Source: Silene conica | Lineage: Eukaryota; Streptophyta; Magnoliopsida; Caryophyllales; Caryophyllaceae | DNA length: 64,000 nt | Reading direction: 5' to 3' | NCBI GenBank assembly: GCA_029255685.2 | Contig: CM055313.2 | Coordinates: 75,246,641-75,310,640, forward strand | Shown here: piece by piece, positions 46,981 through 60,313 of the stretch | Layout: every line of letters starts with the position of its first letter | How positions within the stretch are numbered: the first letter of the stretch is position 1 | The notes under the pieces: model-generated | Databases searched by the model: none | What the model was told of the DNA's origin: nothing | What the model saw: the letters and a program-made list of their open reading frames with translations, nothing else | Translations under genes and position numbers: made by a program

Positions 46981-49889
46981 TGTAACATCCCGTATTTTCG
47001 TAAAATCTATTTTTGGCGTTTTAAATTATTTTAAGTAATAAAATAATATTTTAATGATTTATTGTGAAAGATTTTAATTTAATTAGTAAGATCCGTCTTA
47101 AGAACCTTAAGTCCTTAAGACGAATACAAACTTGGTAAGGTTAAGTTCCCAACTTAAATATCCGTTCAAGTATCCTAACCCGTTTCATTTATTACGGAAA
47201 GGACACTTACTTGAACCCCTAAAATCACATATGTCGACATTTATTCATCTCCTTCAACTCTTTCCACTGTAAACACAATTCTCTTAAAACCTCCATTTTA
47301 TTCATCTTCTTTTGATCATTTCTCCATCATCTGTTCATCAAATCGAGGTAACAATAACATTTTCGGAATCCTCATCAAATTTCCAAGCCATCTATCACTT
47401 TCGTTTTTCAAATCCTTAACTTCGAAATTTGGCCTGTTTTGCATAAATTTCGTTTTCACTCCGTTAACATCGTTTTTCGTGCTTGTAGGCGTGGGCTTGG
47501 ACAACCCGGACATTGATAGCTTCGTGGTAGAGGAGGATTTTTAGCCGGAGTGCATTTAAGGTGACGATAATGAGAAACTCGGCCTTAATGTGAATATTAG
47601 CAAGTTTTGTTGTGTTCTTATGTTTGTTTCTGATTTTTGTTAATGTTTAATGATCAAAGGACTTAGTATCATGTTTAGGATTGTTCTTATGTGAAGAATT
47701 CATGCTTGGTGATGTTGTTATATGTTCTTAAGCTTATTTTCAGTTTTTCACAAGTTAAGACGGATACTTGATATAATCGTTTGAGGATTGTTATGGGATT
47801 TGTTTGCTGATAGATAATGATTTTAGATGATTCAAGATGTTGGGTAAATCTTACATGTAGCAATTTTTAAAATTTGTATGTCGAATTGTTGAATTTTATG
47901 TAGGCTGAGAAATGCGTTTTTTGCGTATCAGGCTCTCTGAGCCGGTCGACCGACCGGCCGCCGGTCGACCGGCTGGGAGCGCTTCTAGGGTGATTTTGCG
48001 TATTTTGTAGAAATAAGGCTTGGGACTGCCAGCCGGCCGACCGGCTGCCTGCCGACCAGCTGGTGGTCTCCTTGTGTTGTTTGTGTTTTGCGAAAACCAT
48101 AGAAAGAAGGGAGCCCAGCCGGCAGACCGGCCGCCTGCCAGCCGGCTGGGAGTACATGTGGGGTGGTTTGCGAGTTTGGAAAGGCTAAGGGAATGGGTTC
48201 CCAGCCGGCCGACCGGCTAGGAGTCCCTTCGTGTTGTTCTTTGTTTTAAGAAGAAAGGAGGCTGAGTGGATCACCAGCCGGCCGACCGGCTGCCTGCCAA
48301 CCGGCTGGGGATCCCTGTAGGCTGTTTTTGTTGTAATTCGCGTATAACTTTCAAACGATTGTTCGGTTTTGATTGAAACTCGTTTTGCGTACCCTTGATA
48401 TGTATTTGAGGTTCCCGGAAGATGGGCGACACTATATTGAGTTCGGGAATGGAGTGAGGATAGAGACCCCCCGGTCGGGTAACCGAAAGGGAAACCGGCT
48501 CTCCCTCAACTTAGTTCCCGGGGTCAATTAGGTGTTGATTAGAAGTTAAAAGTAGAACTATAGTTTAGTTCATAGACTTTGATGATGTTGAATGGATGCG
48601 TATTAAGTTATGCCTTAAGCTGGCCTCTGAACTTAATACGTGAGTTGTTTGTCATATATGGGGATATGCCTTAAGCTGTCCTCTGAGCCCTATATGTGTA
48701 TGTTTGTCGTGTCTGGGACATGCCTTAAGCTGGCCTCTGAGTCCAGACATGTTTGATAGTGATCGCTTTGGAACATGCCTTAAGTTGGCCTCTGAGTTTG
48801 ACGAGTAGAGCAGCTGCACAACGGGGCATTTAGGTCGTATCACCTCACCCGGAGTGCAGATGTTTGGTGCTAGGACATGCCTTAAGCTGGCCTCTGAGTC
48901 TAGTACCTTGTGATGTGGTGAAGGGACATGCCTTAAGCTGGCCTCTGAGTCCTTTACTTTTGGATGTTAGTCTATGCCTTAAGTTGGCCGCTGAGTCTAG
49001 TGTCTTGCTGATTGGCGAGTTCATGCCTTAAGTTGGCCTCTGAGTCCTTGCTTGCTGAATGTTTTGGTGTTTAGGTTATGTCTTAAGTTGACCGCTGAAC
49101 CTTTACATTTGCTGATTGTTTAGTATTAGGTTATGTCTTAAGTTGACCGCTGAACCTTTTACTTGCTGAATTTATCTGCTTGCCTTGAGTTGGTATGTGT
49201 CAGATATAGATATTGATAATGATGGGTGAATGAATGTTTGTTTGAGCTATGGTTTGATCATCCAAGGCATTGGATGACTCTTAGTTTGGTTTCATAAATA
49301 GTTGGATTGAAAGACCCCCGACTGGGTAACCAGTAGGGAAACCGGCTCTCCTTCCTAAAGGTTTATGAAGTTGGTTGAGAGCCGTGCACTAGAGTTGCAT
49401 GATAGTATGAGATCAGTTGATGAGATGTTTATGCTTCACATGTTGATATATGTTGGAGTATTCTGTATTGCTTTATGTGTTACGTGTTGTCACAAAAGGT
49501 GGCTAGGAGAACTCTAGTCACTCCCCACTGATTGTGGCGTACATGTTTTCATGTATGTAGGTACATGCAGGTTGGAGCGGGGTTCACGAGAGGGCTAGCG
49601 AGTGATGATCCTTCATCATACGACTTACACTTTTATCGCTTAGCTAGACTCTTAGTCTCTTTTGATACAGTTTTTGGTTGGTGCCTGTAGGGATGTTCCA
49701 TCCCAGGCTGATGTACATATTTGCTTTTGATACTTAGAACTGTTACTTATCTATTTTGTTTTATTTCAGTTTCAGTTTCCGTTTCAGTTTAATTCTTCTC
49801 GCATGTTGTTTACTTTAAAAAGTTTTAATGCCGCTGCATTTTTGGTACTTTTGTATGTTTATATTTCCGCTTTCGCGAGGGGTTTTACA
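46981..49889 (+). repeat. 3' LTR of the gypsy element
   Basis: 2909 bp, matching the 5' LTR end to end. Differences cluster in the GC-rich palindromes (47939-48310) and in a block at 48827-48847. Confidence 0.95.
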
Positions 49890-50080
49890 TAGATGTAATG
49901 AGCAAAAGTAAGGAAGGGATATAACAACTCCCTTACTTATATACATACATGAAAAGGGGTTAATCGGGGTCGGATTCGGGTTCAAGTTGTTTGGGTTTGC
50001 AATGAGTCAGGTGTTGGATTAGGTCAGGTCATTCGAATTCCGGTAGTTTCAGGGTGAATTGTAATTGAGTTATATGAGGT

Positions 50081-50624
50081 CAGAGGTGGCAATCGGGTCA
50101 CTCGGGTCGGTTACGGGTCGGGTCAAAGTAGGTCGGGTCATATCGGGTTCGGGTTATGTCGGGTTAGGACGGGTTCGGGTCGGTTCGGTTCATGTCAAGT
50201 CATCTACGGGTCGGGTCATCACGGGTGACAACTCGGGTTGGGTCATTAGCGGGTCAGGTTATTGACATATATTTTATCTTATATATTTAGTTTTAGATGA
50301 TAATTTTATGTTTAATTAATGGATATATGTATTAATTGAAGTTTAAGTTAAAATAATTAAGAAGAATTATCAATTTGGTGTCATTTAAACCATTATTAAG
50401 TCAGTTCATTATAACGTCATCTATCGGGTTGAGAAATATCGGGTCACAGGCCGGGTCGGTTCGGTTCGGGTCGAGTTCGGGTTGGACAAAATAATGCATT
50501 AATGCTGATATCGGTTAGCGGGTCGGTTCGGGTTGGGTCAGTTCGGTTTCGGGTCGCCCAATTCTTGGGTTGTATCGGGTCGGGTTTTGGGCAGGTCGGG
50601 TCGGGTCAGCTTTTGTCAGCTCTA
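50081..50624. mobile_element. hAT-type non-autonomous element, CGGGTCGGGTC-rich
   Basis: Right end AGCTTTTGTCAGCTCTA, complementary to the TAGAGCTGACAAA class; left end CAGAGGTGGCAATCGGG. Flanks TATGAGGT (50073-50080) and TATGAGGA (50625-50632) match at 7 of 8, as expected of an old hAT duplication. Both subterminal thirds consist of GGGTC/CGGGTTCGGGTC words around an AT-rich centre. Confidence 0.8.
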
Positions 50625-50632
50625 TATGAGGA

Positions 50633-53600
50633 TAACAATGAATATGCTATAATAAATATTTAGATCAGACTGAATGGGTCGGATCAATTAATGTCTCATG
50701 TTAGATTGGGTCTTTAACTCAGGTACAAGTTGAGTTCAGATCGGGTTATTCGTGCCGAGTCCTTCGATAGGATCAATACTGCCAAATCTACTTTATATAC
50801 ATACCATCTTGTAACACCTTGTTGGAATTATGTCAATTGTAAACCAAAGCTTGTTAAAAAGCCGATTATTTTATTGTAACATTTTATAACGAAATTTATG
50901 AGAACCGAAAACAAAGTGTTTTGGGGCGGCAGATAAAACCTAGCCATATATATATTTCTTTCATGTTCCTAATTTTTTTTATTTATTCTCATCTAAATTA
51001 ATCATCCATTATTCAACTCATATTATTTTTGTCCACTTCTTTTGAAGTGAGATTCTTTCGACTTATATTATCTTTTCGTACAATAAAACAGCTAGGTTGT
51101 GGCCTGAACTAAAATGCTACGAGTATATTGCACACCACCTGATGAAATCCACATGATTGCTTCTAAAGATAAAATTAATCATGCATCATAAGAACTCAAT
51201 AATTAACCTATGATTTAATCAAAAGCATTTATAAAGTTAATACATACAAATTTAATTTGGTGCAAACTAACGCATATGGGTTTTGCCAAACTCTTTAGAC
51301 ACCTACTTCTTGTAAAATGATCTCAAAATCTCGTCTTATTATTGTTATCTGTAAGTGATTATATATTTATATTTGGTTGTAAAATAACCGTCTTCAAACT
51401 CCGTTTACAATTTCAGATTAAAATGATCCGTCTGAATGAAGACGAACGATGAAGAAGTTAATTTGGTGCAAAAGCATATGGGTTTGCCAACTAATTAGAC
51501 ATCTAGTTGTTGTACGAATTTGTGGAAATATGACGTTTATTATAAGACATGTAATGTTGTTAACTTTAGTGCTGTGATTAAATATTTCATGTACTAACTA
51601 CTAGATTTTATGGTAATTATTTGCTTTAAAAGTGTTTTGTATTAGCAAACCATGTGTGCTTACTACAGTACATCTTAAGCAGTTGTTTCTACGAAATCTC
51701 CAGCTACTTAAAGTAACACTACCAAATACTTTTGTTTTATTCTTTAGTTTCTCACTAATGTCAAATAAATTAGGGTGTGAAATTTGTTAAATTAGGATCG
51801 GATTCTGACCGTAATGGTGAAAATAGATCAGTTTATAAGTTAGTACAAGATTAAATCCTTAAACAAATGGGTGATGGGTGGAGTAACCATTGGTTAATAT
51901 AAAATAGTAAACTCGTTCGATATTTTATGGTAGATTCTACTTTCAAAAAAGTGTTAATTAATTAAAAAGGATCGACTTTTGGTGAAAATTTTATGAGAAA
52001 TCTTCATAAAATAGGTGAGTTTTGAAATAAAAGTTATACTTATAAAAGGTTTTTTAATAAACTCTTTAATAATATGTGTTTTAAAAAAAAGCGCATCAAT
52101 TTCATGATTTTATTGGTTTATTTTATTTTATTTTCAAATTATTTTGGCGATTTGGTTTTGATGGTAATGTTTTTTAAAAAGTTACTCATTTTTAGTAGAT
52201 GGGTTTGTAATTGATTTTAATGGTAATGTTAGGGTTTTTCTTATACAAAAATATCCTTTTAACTAAAAAAACCTTATTAGACTATTTTGTCAAAGTAGAA
52301 CGTTATTTAGTAATCGGTATCTCGAGTGCCAAATAAATGATCTCATTACATCACTCTCTGGTTTCAAACCTGAGACCTCTTGTAAGTTTTAGGGTCAATT
52401 AAATTATGACTTGAATAGTGTATCTATGCCAATAAAAAACATTATTAACCTGAATAAACAAGAAATAAATGATGTAAGTGTATTTCTGGTAGGATTTGCT
52501 GTCACACTGAAGTCTGCCAACTGAAGTAAGTAGTGGAAGAATCTTAAATATTTTTTAAGTAAACAACCAAAAAACGTAGTTTTCTAAATCTGAATAATCC
52601 AACGGTCATATTAGTGTTTTATGTTGATGTCGTACTTGTTGGGTGATTAGTAACATACAATAATTAATTCTCTATTAAACTTCTATTATTTGTCTAACAC
52701 GATCATGCTTTTCGTCTAATTTCAATTTCTTTGGTTGATATCCACTCATTTAATTTATGTCTAGATGATGAAAGCGTTAGTTGGTTATGTGTTATAACGT
52801 AGACTTATATTTGTTGACGTTTTAATAACTTGGATTTTTTAACCGTTTTTTATTTTTTTATTTCAATTGAGCGTGTTTATGTTGAGTAGGAATCAATCTC
52901 TCAACTTTCGTTAAAGCTGAGTAAGTAAACTCTTACAGTCTTACCAGTTAAGTTAACTCTTATTCCTTTCTACCGTTTTGTGTGAGGTTGTTTGTTCGTG
53001 TAAATTAAATTTTTTAATACAAATATCTTGACTCACTTGGATGAAAAATTAATTATTACATTACTTAAAAAAAATTATTACTCTGATTTACGGTAAAACA
53101 AATTTATTGTATGAAGTTATATATATCCAAGAATTTATATACTTTCATATTTTATAATATGTTCTTTTTTACAATATATGTTTGCTAGTAGGTCCGATTA
53201 AATCGATTATGATATTGAAAATGACAATTCCCTACATGCAACCAACAAATTTATGAAAATTAGGTAAATTGAAAATCTCTTTGAAGTACATTTGCTACGT
53301 GTAGTACAGTTAAACGACTGCTTAAGGGATAAGGAGATGAAATAAAAAATTCTAAAAGAAAGGGTGATGGAAAAAGGGATGGCCGAAATAGTTAACCTGG
53401 CCTGTTGATTGCTAGTACGTGCTGGAAAATGGTGATCGGATTCAACGAAACAGAGTTAAATGTGCGTACATAAACCCTATCCGACACAAACGCGTTCGTA
53501 AGATCACTCAAACGAATCCAACCCAATTTTTCATGAATGGTATTTCGACGCGATGATGAATTGACATAAACTTCAACGGACGTAAATGCGATCCCAATTT

Positions 53601-53928
53601 ATCACAAGTCACACCTAATATGACTCAATCCAAACTAATAACTCTTTGACATACTAGTAGGCATTTATTTTGTTTAAATGGTGAACCTAATTAAATTTTT
53701 TCATATTTCAATTCATTTTTAAAAGTACTTTAATTTGAAGTTATTTTACAACTAATTTTTTTCATAAGCGTGAAATAGTAATCCTTGCTTAAATGATTTG
53801 TTCTTAATATTCCAGCATTTAGTTACAAGTAGAAAATTTTCAAAGGAAGAAACGTTATTAAAGATGATCAGTTAGGGGATAAAACTAATAATTTCAAAAT
53901 TTTTGATATTTAGGAAGAGAATAGTCCT
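50633..53928. other. Intergenic region, AT-rich
   Basis: No supported gene. One imperfect direct duplication is visible: about 51250-51320 resembles 51458-51525 (both contain TTTGGTGCAAA, GCATATGGGTTT and TTAGACA). Confidence 0.5.
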
Positions 53929-54100
53929 TTAGGTCCGATTTTGTAGCTTAATTTCAACTTATTTTACAACTTAACTCAATTTTATTCATTTCAACTAGCT
54001 TTTTCCAGTTCAGTTTCATTCAATTCACTTGACTTCAATTCAGTTAAACTCTAGTTAATAAACTACCACAATACTCTAAATAAACATGGGAAGTTGATGG
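53929..54100. mobile_element. Possible MITE fragment with CAATTCAGTT-rich body
   Basis: Begins after TTTA with GGTCCGATTTTGTAGC and continues with repeated TTCAATTCAGTT-like words, a known style of plant MITE whose fuller end is GGGCCTATTCT. A related piece in opposite orientation ends AGAATAGGGCCTA at 56700-56712. The right boundary is not found. Confidence 0.35.
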
Positions 54101-54752
54101 TTCACGGTCCAATGAGAGTATTTTGTGAATAAGGTGTTATCACTTACCATCAGTGTCGTACTGTTGTGTATCAAATATCCGAAAAAAGTCCTCATATAAG
54201 TCATAAATATAATTATATACCGTATATAATAAGGAAAAAAAGAATTTCATGTGAAAAAGTTGTGTAAAAAAATGGGAGGAGAAATGTACGGAAGAAATAA
54301 AGAAATTGAATTAAAATTAAGAAAATAGTTGAGAAGTGAAGAGCATGTTAGTTGGCTAATTTTGTAAAGAAGCAAAGTATAAGTAAATAAGTACTTTTAA
54401 TTCTGCTTTATCTGAAAAGAAAGCATATTATTATTATAGAATGTGGCATGGCATAGAATCATAGAGCATCAATGAATTAGTTGAATATATTTAGTATGAA
54501 ACTCTAAGAAGTTCTGACATTCATAAACAAATTAAGTTTATAAATTAACACTAAAATTGTAAGATTAATACTTAATTAAGATGGAAGAAAGTGGAGTAAT
54601 TTGCTGTCATTATAGATCAGCAGATTTCCCACAAGATATGCTGATTCCGCAGGTGTGGTCCATGCAAACTCTACTGTTTATGCAACTCACGCCCATTTAT
54701 TTTTCATATCCACTTTCAATGAAAAAGAACTCCCAAAATGTATCTAGTGTTT

Positions 54753-55144
54753 TTGATATTTGATATTTTGTTCAAAATACCCAATTTTTTTATTCAAGAT
54801 ATTTTAAGAAGTCATAACTCGTGTTTAAGAATTTAGAAAGTAATATTTTTTTTCAAATCAATCATCTTTTCAGGAACAATGATTTGAAATAATATTATCG
54901 TATTTGATCTTGTGGCTACGAGTTATTGTATGTTAAATTTTTTTTGAACGAACAAACTTTGAGTGACCATATCTATTGGTCACAAATTCCAAGTCGATAA
55001 TTTCTTTTTTAAAGTCATAGCTCTCGAAAAGATGATCGATTTGAAAAAAAAATGTAACTTTCCGAGCTCGTACCCACGGATTATAGCCTCTTAAAATTTT
55101 TCGAATAAAAAATTGGGTATTTCACGGAAAATGTTAAACATCAA
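54753..55144. mobile_element. Foldback element with ~110-bp inverted arms
   Basis: The left arm (54753-54870; contains AAAATACCCAATTTTTTTAT and CAAATCAATCATCTTTTC) is complementary, with mismatches, to the right arm (55030-55144; GAAAAGATGATCGATTTG and AAAAAATTGGGTATTT). I estimate 75-80% match. About 160 bases separate the arms. Long arms suggest a MULE-derived or foldback MITE; no clear target duplication. Confidence 0.7.
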
Positions 55145-55152
55145 GGCCTCAA

Positions 55153-56304
55153 TGTAACACCCCCAAAACCCGAGGCCTTTACAGATGACCCTCTGCCTAT
55201 AAAGATGCCACCATCTCAGTTGTCCGAGGTAGAATATCAAAGAAAGGTTGTTAAATAATTAATATTGTCAATACAATAAGTCTCAAACCAAAATAAATAA
55301 ATTATGATAACAGCGAAGGTTATTATCCTAAGAGTTCTACGTGGTGACTCGCTTCATCTATCCCCAGCCTCAAGCAAACAATCAACAACGAGCTACCTGC
55401 TGAGAATATGCTCACCATTACCCATGGATCATCACAGCAACAATAATACAAAAGCGTCAGCTACATCAATCTATCACAATATCACTACAAAATCAACAAT
55501 GTATAATCATAATCATAAGTCACAATTCACTAATATCACCAAACTCACTTAATATCTCCAGTTGTGACCTTTAGTCTCACCATCAAACCTCCTTGCTCGC
55601 AGCAAGCGGTACCCAGATCTTTAATGTGCACATCCCCTCCGTGATGAGAACCACGAAAGGTGTTCGTAGGTTGAGAGTCATTTCCCGTCAATAGTCTCAA
55701 ACATAACTTCAATAATCTCAAGACAATGCACAATCATACGATATCAGTCTTACAATAACATACAATAACATCATCACACATAACAGATAATTGAGTAGGA
55801 AAACCCTACCTCAAGGCAATCTTGTCAAGACAGATTCACAAAGGCTCTTCTACGTACGAATCCTCCTCCTAAAACACCATACAATCTTATTACTAATCAT
55901 CTAATTAAGACACTAAAAACCCTAACTTTAACAAACTAAAAGTATTACTAGAGACTTACTTGCAACAATGATGAAAGAACAATCTAGGATGATCGACGTG
56001 CGAATTAAGCTTGTGGTATATCAATTAGAGGAATTAGGGTTTGAGGTTTTGAGAGAAACTGATTATCGAAGTAATTAGGTGAATAAATTATGAGTTATAA
56101 ATCTCGTTTTCTCTAATTAACCTATCGTGAAACGGACATGAAACCGGTGTATTCGACCGAGTACAGAGTGTACTCGATCGAGTACGCCTTACTCAACCAA
56201 GTATGATGTACTCGACCGAGTGCAAACGAACAGACCTAAACTTAAACTCCTACTCAAGTGTACTCGACGGAGTACACCAACTCATAAAAAGGAGGGGTAT
56301 TACA
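55153..56304 (-). mobile_element. Solo LTR of a gypsy-type element (1152 bp), minus strand
   Basis: Ends are TGTAACACCCCC and GGGGTATTACA, flanked by the identical 5-bp duplication CTCAA (55148-55152 and 56305-56309). Minus orientation is inferred because that strand starts TGTAATACCCC and shows a CCCTAATTCC-type leader. On the plus strand, 56146-56276 holds five copies of palindromes such as TACTCGACCGAGTAC and TACTCGATCGAGTAC. No internal domain or partner LTR exists here. Confidence 0.85.
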
Positions 56305-56309
56305 CTCAA

Positions 56310-56914
56310 GGTTTCAAGGGCTTCGTGATCGAGCATTTTCCAAAAAAAATATGTCAATTTATTGTCTAATGAGTACTGATACATCAAAACCGTCATGCTG
56401 CTACGATTAAAATTTAAAGTGGGGATCAATATAAAGATACGATTAAAAAATTAGGATGAACGACACGGTATCATAATAAAGTTATTTTGGTCCATGTTTT
56501 TTATTGTTAAAGGCCGTTTTTTTTGTCGAAAGTGTTGAATTGTATTGAACTTAATGGAGTTTGGTTGAGCTAACTGAAGCTGAAGGAAAAGTTAATTTAA
56601 ATAGAGTGAACTAAACTGAAATGACTTTTACGTAACAAAACTAGACTTAATTAATAGACTTGAACTAAATTAAAATAAACTAAAATAAAGTTACATAGAA
56701 TAGGGCCTAGGTTATATGGTGTCCGACCCGCACATGGCCTTCCAAAACAATAAAAAAAGTATATTTGTCCGGGTTAGGGTCTAATCTTGCTCGGCTCGGC
56801 CGGTCCCATCTCTTGAAAAGTATAATACGTTCATTGATTGTGTATAGCTATTGAATAATAAAACATGAAAAAAGAGTTGTTTTCTTAGCCAATATTTATT
56901 TCAAAATCATTGTA
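56310..56914. other. Intergenic region with MITE-like piece
   Basis: 56530-56712 has TTGAATTG/AACTAAACTGAA words and ends AGAATAGGGCCTA, a probable partial MITE related to the fragment at 53929. No gene. Confidence 0.35.
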
Positions 56915-58256
56915 TCCCTTTACTATAAAAGGGATAGATTTTAGAGAATTCTCATTGGTTGATGAAAATTAAGAAGAAAAAAAAATTTAATCAATGTGGG
57001 GTCCGTCATGTTCATCTACCTAATTAATTACTTCAATTTAATTTTCTCACTACTTTTATTAATTAAATAAGTTACAACCTATAATCGCACATTGAATATG
57101 AAATCTTCCGAAATCCTAACTATTCAATTTCAACAGTAAAAATCAAATCTTTAATTATCGTTGATTAAGTTAAATGATTATACCTAAATTAAAGGTATAG
57201 ATTAAATATAATAATATGATTGAGACGCCTACACTTGACGGTTATAGTATATTCAAAGATTAAAGAAATTGTTAATATTTCATTTAACATGCAGCTAATA
57301 AAAGGATTAAGGTGAGTGACAATGAGTATAAAACAGAAACAAAAAGTGAATATCAAATATAATAATATATAAATTGGCAAAAAATAATACATTCAAATAC
57401 TGGAAATTAACAAATTAAAATTGTTGAGAATTGGAAATCAACAAAATTATGTAACTCCGTCTTAAATGTACATAAAATAGATAAGATTTACCGTATATTA
57501 TATGGTCGGAGTTTTTTTGATAGTTAGAGAATCAAACTAATAATAATTTGAGTTCATTACGATGGTTATGAACTTAGAATTTAAATCTTAAGTATAATTT
57601 TACAATCTATATATATTTTTACCGGCTATTATCCGTCTTAAATTTAAAACAGGTGAGTATCACTCCCCATGGGTAATAGGATAACTATTTTATTTTCACC
57701 ATGCATAATGCTTTTTTTTTTGTTTGATTCATCCTACATATGTATATTTGATCCGTCCTAAACTTAAACCGATAATGTTGTCCTATATAAGAATTTGTAT
57801 AATTTTATAATGTCAGCAGATGCGTTGTTTTTACTTACGTTTAAGAAGTGTATAAATTCTTTTTATTTTTTTACATCGATATCTGCAATACTAAAATTAT
57901 ACTCCCTCCTATTCCGAATAAATGTTACATTTGAGGGTTGGCACAATATTTAAGGAAGTGAATAAACTAAGGATAAAGTCGTCCATAAACAAAGGTCAAT
58001 TAAATTAGGGGTTGGGTTAGGGGTGGTTTTAGTGTAAATTAAGTAAAGTACTAAGGGTAAGGTTGTCCTTTTATGGTCAAAAATATGTCCCAAAATGGAA
58101 TATGTAACAATTAGGTGAATAGACGAAAATGGCAAATGTGACATTTATTCGGAATAGGAAAGAGTATTTTTTATTAAATATATTCACCTTTTTATTTTTA
58201 TTTTTTCGGTTTAATAAAATTAAACCCGTGCATTTTTTGCACGGGCGTAAAACTAG
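56915..58256 (+). mobile_element. Non-autonomous Helitron 2
   Basis: The 3' end has hairpin CCCGTGCATTTTTTGCACGGG-type stem (58225-58245), then CTAG at 58253-58256 followed by T. The 5' end begins TCCCTTTACTATAAAAG at 56915 after host A. The hairpin stem is the same as in Helitron 1 (CCCGTGCA/TGCACGGG), so both belong to one family or share one transposase. A Stowaway MITE is nested within. Confidence 0.8.
57902..58164. mobile_element. Stowaway MITE nested in Helitron 2
   Basis: Left end CTCCCTCCTATTCCGAATAA and right end TTATTCGGAATAGGAAAGAG are complementary over about 18 bases, flanked by TA on both sides. 263 bp. Confidence 0.85.
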
Positions 58257-60305
58257 TTTTTAACAAAGTAATATTATTGAGAGTTTAAGAAACTTAAAAC
58301 TTAGATAGCGAATAAGAGTGCGAGGGCAAAGGCAGATATTAGCATTAGAGAGAATTGAGTTGAGTGTAATACTTCTATTTATCAATGAGGTACAATATTA
58401 TGGTTAACATATGGAAAGAAATAATCTAATTATCGAAAGATAAATTAAAGCTAAGTAATTGGAAAAAAAAAAACTATGAGATAATTACACAGAGATCCAA
58501 ACATTGACAACTAGTGAACTACGATATACCGTATATAGACACAAGATATTTTGACAATTAACTGTAGAGTATAAGTTAGAAAAGTTGAATAAACGTGGCA
58601 AAAACAATGATTTTAGCTGAAATCAGCGAATATATAGCGATGGTAATGACAATGCGGCGGGTGACACTGTATGTGAAGGATGAAGTTGAATTTCTCACTT
58701 GTTTTGTTTAATTTTAAAAATTATTTTATTTATAACATATGACGAACTTATTGATAGAATTAATGGAAATCAGGAAATTGCCTTAGGTAATATACTTATA
58801 TCTTTTAACGTTAATTTCCAATTCAAATGTAGTTATTGTGTCATTAGTTCATTACTCATTGATTTGGATTATAACGATGTAAAGTCAAATGGCTCGTTAT
58901 ATAAACGTGGTTATATTAACATAAGAATCAATCGATGCGTTCTCAACATCATTTTAATTTTAGTAACAAAACAATTTTCATGACCCGTCATGCCGTTGAT
59001 ACCCCTAAAAGGGTCTTACTCTTTTACATGAAAATGTGTGATGTTCATGTAAAAATACTCAATGTGCTTGGAATGGAGGGTTTTAACTTTTAAATTAGTT
59101 GTTCGTCGGAGGATGGCAGTGTAATTGGCATGATAAGACATTTAAACTTGGTAAATTGGCATGCATCATGCATATATAATATATCATATATGGGTGTGTG
59201 TGGATTAGGGCCAATCTTCTTCCATATTATGCTTAAAGTTGTTAAAATACGTGCCATGATTTCGTCGTTAAGGGTCTCAAGTAGTTATCAATTAGGAGAC
59301 AAAACAAGTATTTGTTTGTTGTTTTCTATTGGCGTCTTCATACAATTAGAGGACACTATTCTTATCAAAGGGGTCTCCTCTCGACTACCCTTCACATTCG
59401 TACATCTTCTGTCTTCTTAAGGCGACAACCCAAAGGCCAATTTAGTTTAGGTTTAGTTTTTTTACTTGAGTACGTACGTACAAATCATATTTCTAATTAA
59501 TATCACAATTTTGTTATTTTGCACACCGTTTCAAATAATTCAGGTCGGATAATATGAATCAACTTTTTAAATATATATGAGAAAAAGAAAAGGAAAATAT
59601 GATAAATAACAACCGATTCATATTTAACTTAACTAATGTTAACTACTTAATTTAATTTAAATTAACTTTATTTAATACTGTAGTATTCAACTAAAATAAA
59701 TCAACGTACTTAGCTTAAATTAGATTAACAAATTCCTTAACTAAACTAAAACAATTAACCTAAATGGACATTAATAAAATGAGGGATGTTCTCTAAATTC
59801 TTACCTAAATTTATATTGAGTTATTTAAATTAAATTAATTACACTCTCACTTAAACTTAACTTCAATTAAATGAATTGAAACTCAAATGTATACAATATT
59901 ATTAAGAAAGTAACATAAAATTTCACGTAGACAATGCCACCTAACATTAACAAAAAGTCATGTCACTTATTACAATTTACACATGACATGAAGTCACATT
60001 GTTATTTCTTATTTAAAAAGAAAAAAAAATTCTATAACATTAAATGTAAATACTAAAATAGCATAACAAGAATTAATCTTTTACTTTTTTATTTCTAGAT
60101 AAATTAATAACAATTAAAAATAAAAATTCCTAAATAATAAATTTATAATATCGATGTTTATTGTTAGAATATTTTAAGCAACAAATAAATATCATAATTC
60201 TAATTTTACGCCGTTTATAAAAAATAAAAATTTGTAAATATTAAGGGCAAATAATAACATAATTAACATTAAATATTAGCCTTTTAGTTTTTAAAAACTA
60301 TAATG
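58257..60305. other. Intergenic region, AT-rich
   Basis: No supported gene; frames at 58699-58983 and 59130-59420 have no recognisable similarity. 59630-59880 is rich in AACTAAATTAAACT-like words, probably an eroded MITE. Confidence 0.45.
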
Positions 60306-60313
60306 GGTTAAAC

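Larger units (their letters stand above)
39410..49889 (+). mobile_element. Ty3/gypsy retrotransposon, Tekay/Del-type chromovirus, full length
   Basis: LTRs 39410-42311 (2902 bp) and 46981-49889 (2909 bp) begin TGTAACATCCCG and end GGGGTTTTACA and are nearly identical apart from a few localised blocks. The exact 5-bp duplication TAGAT flanks it (39405-39409 and 49890-49894). A primer binding site for initiator tRNA-Met and the tract GAAGTTGGGGTGAT are in place. Domain order gag, protease, RT, RNase H, integrase and a chromodomain-like end is that of gypsy chromoviruses. Three premature stops break the single gag-pol frame, so this copy is not self-sufficient, although its structure indicates a young insertion. 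Confidence 0.95.

Noticed and set aside
58699..59420. Two small frames of about 95 codons
   Set aside because: No recognisable motif, no codon bias I can defend and AT-rich surroundings.
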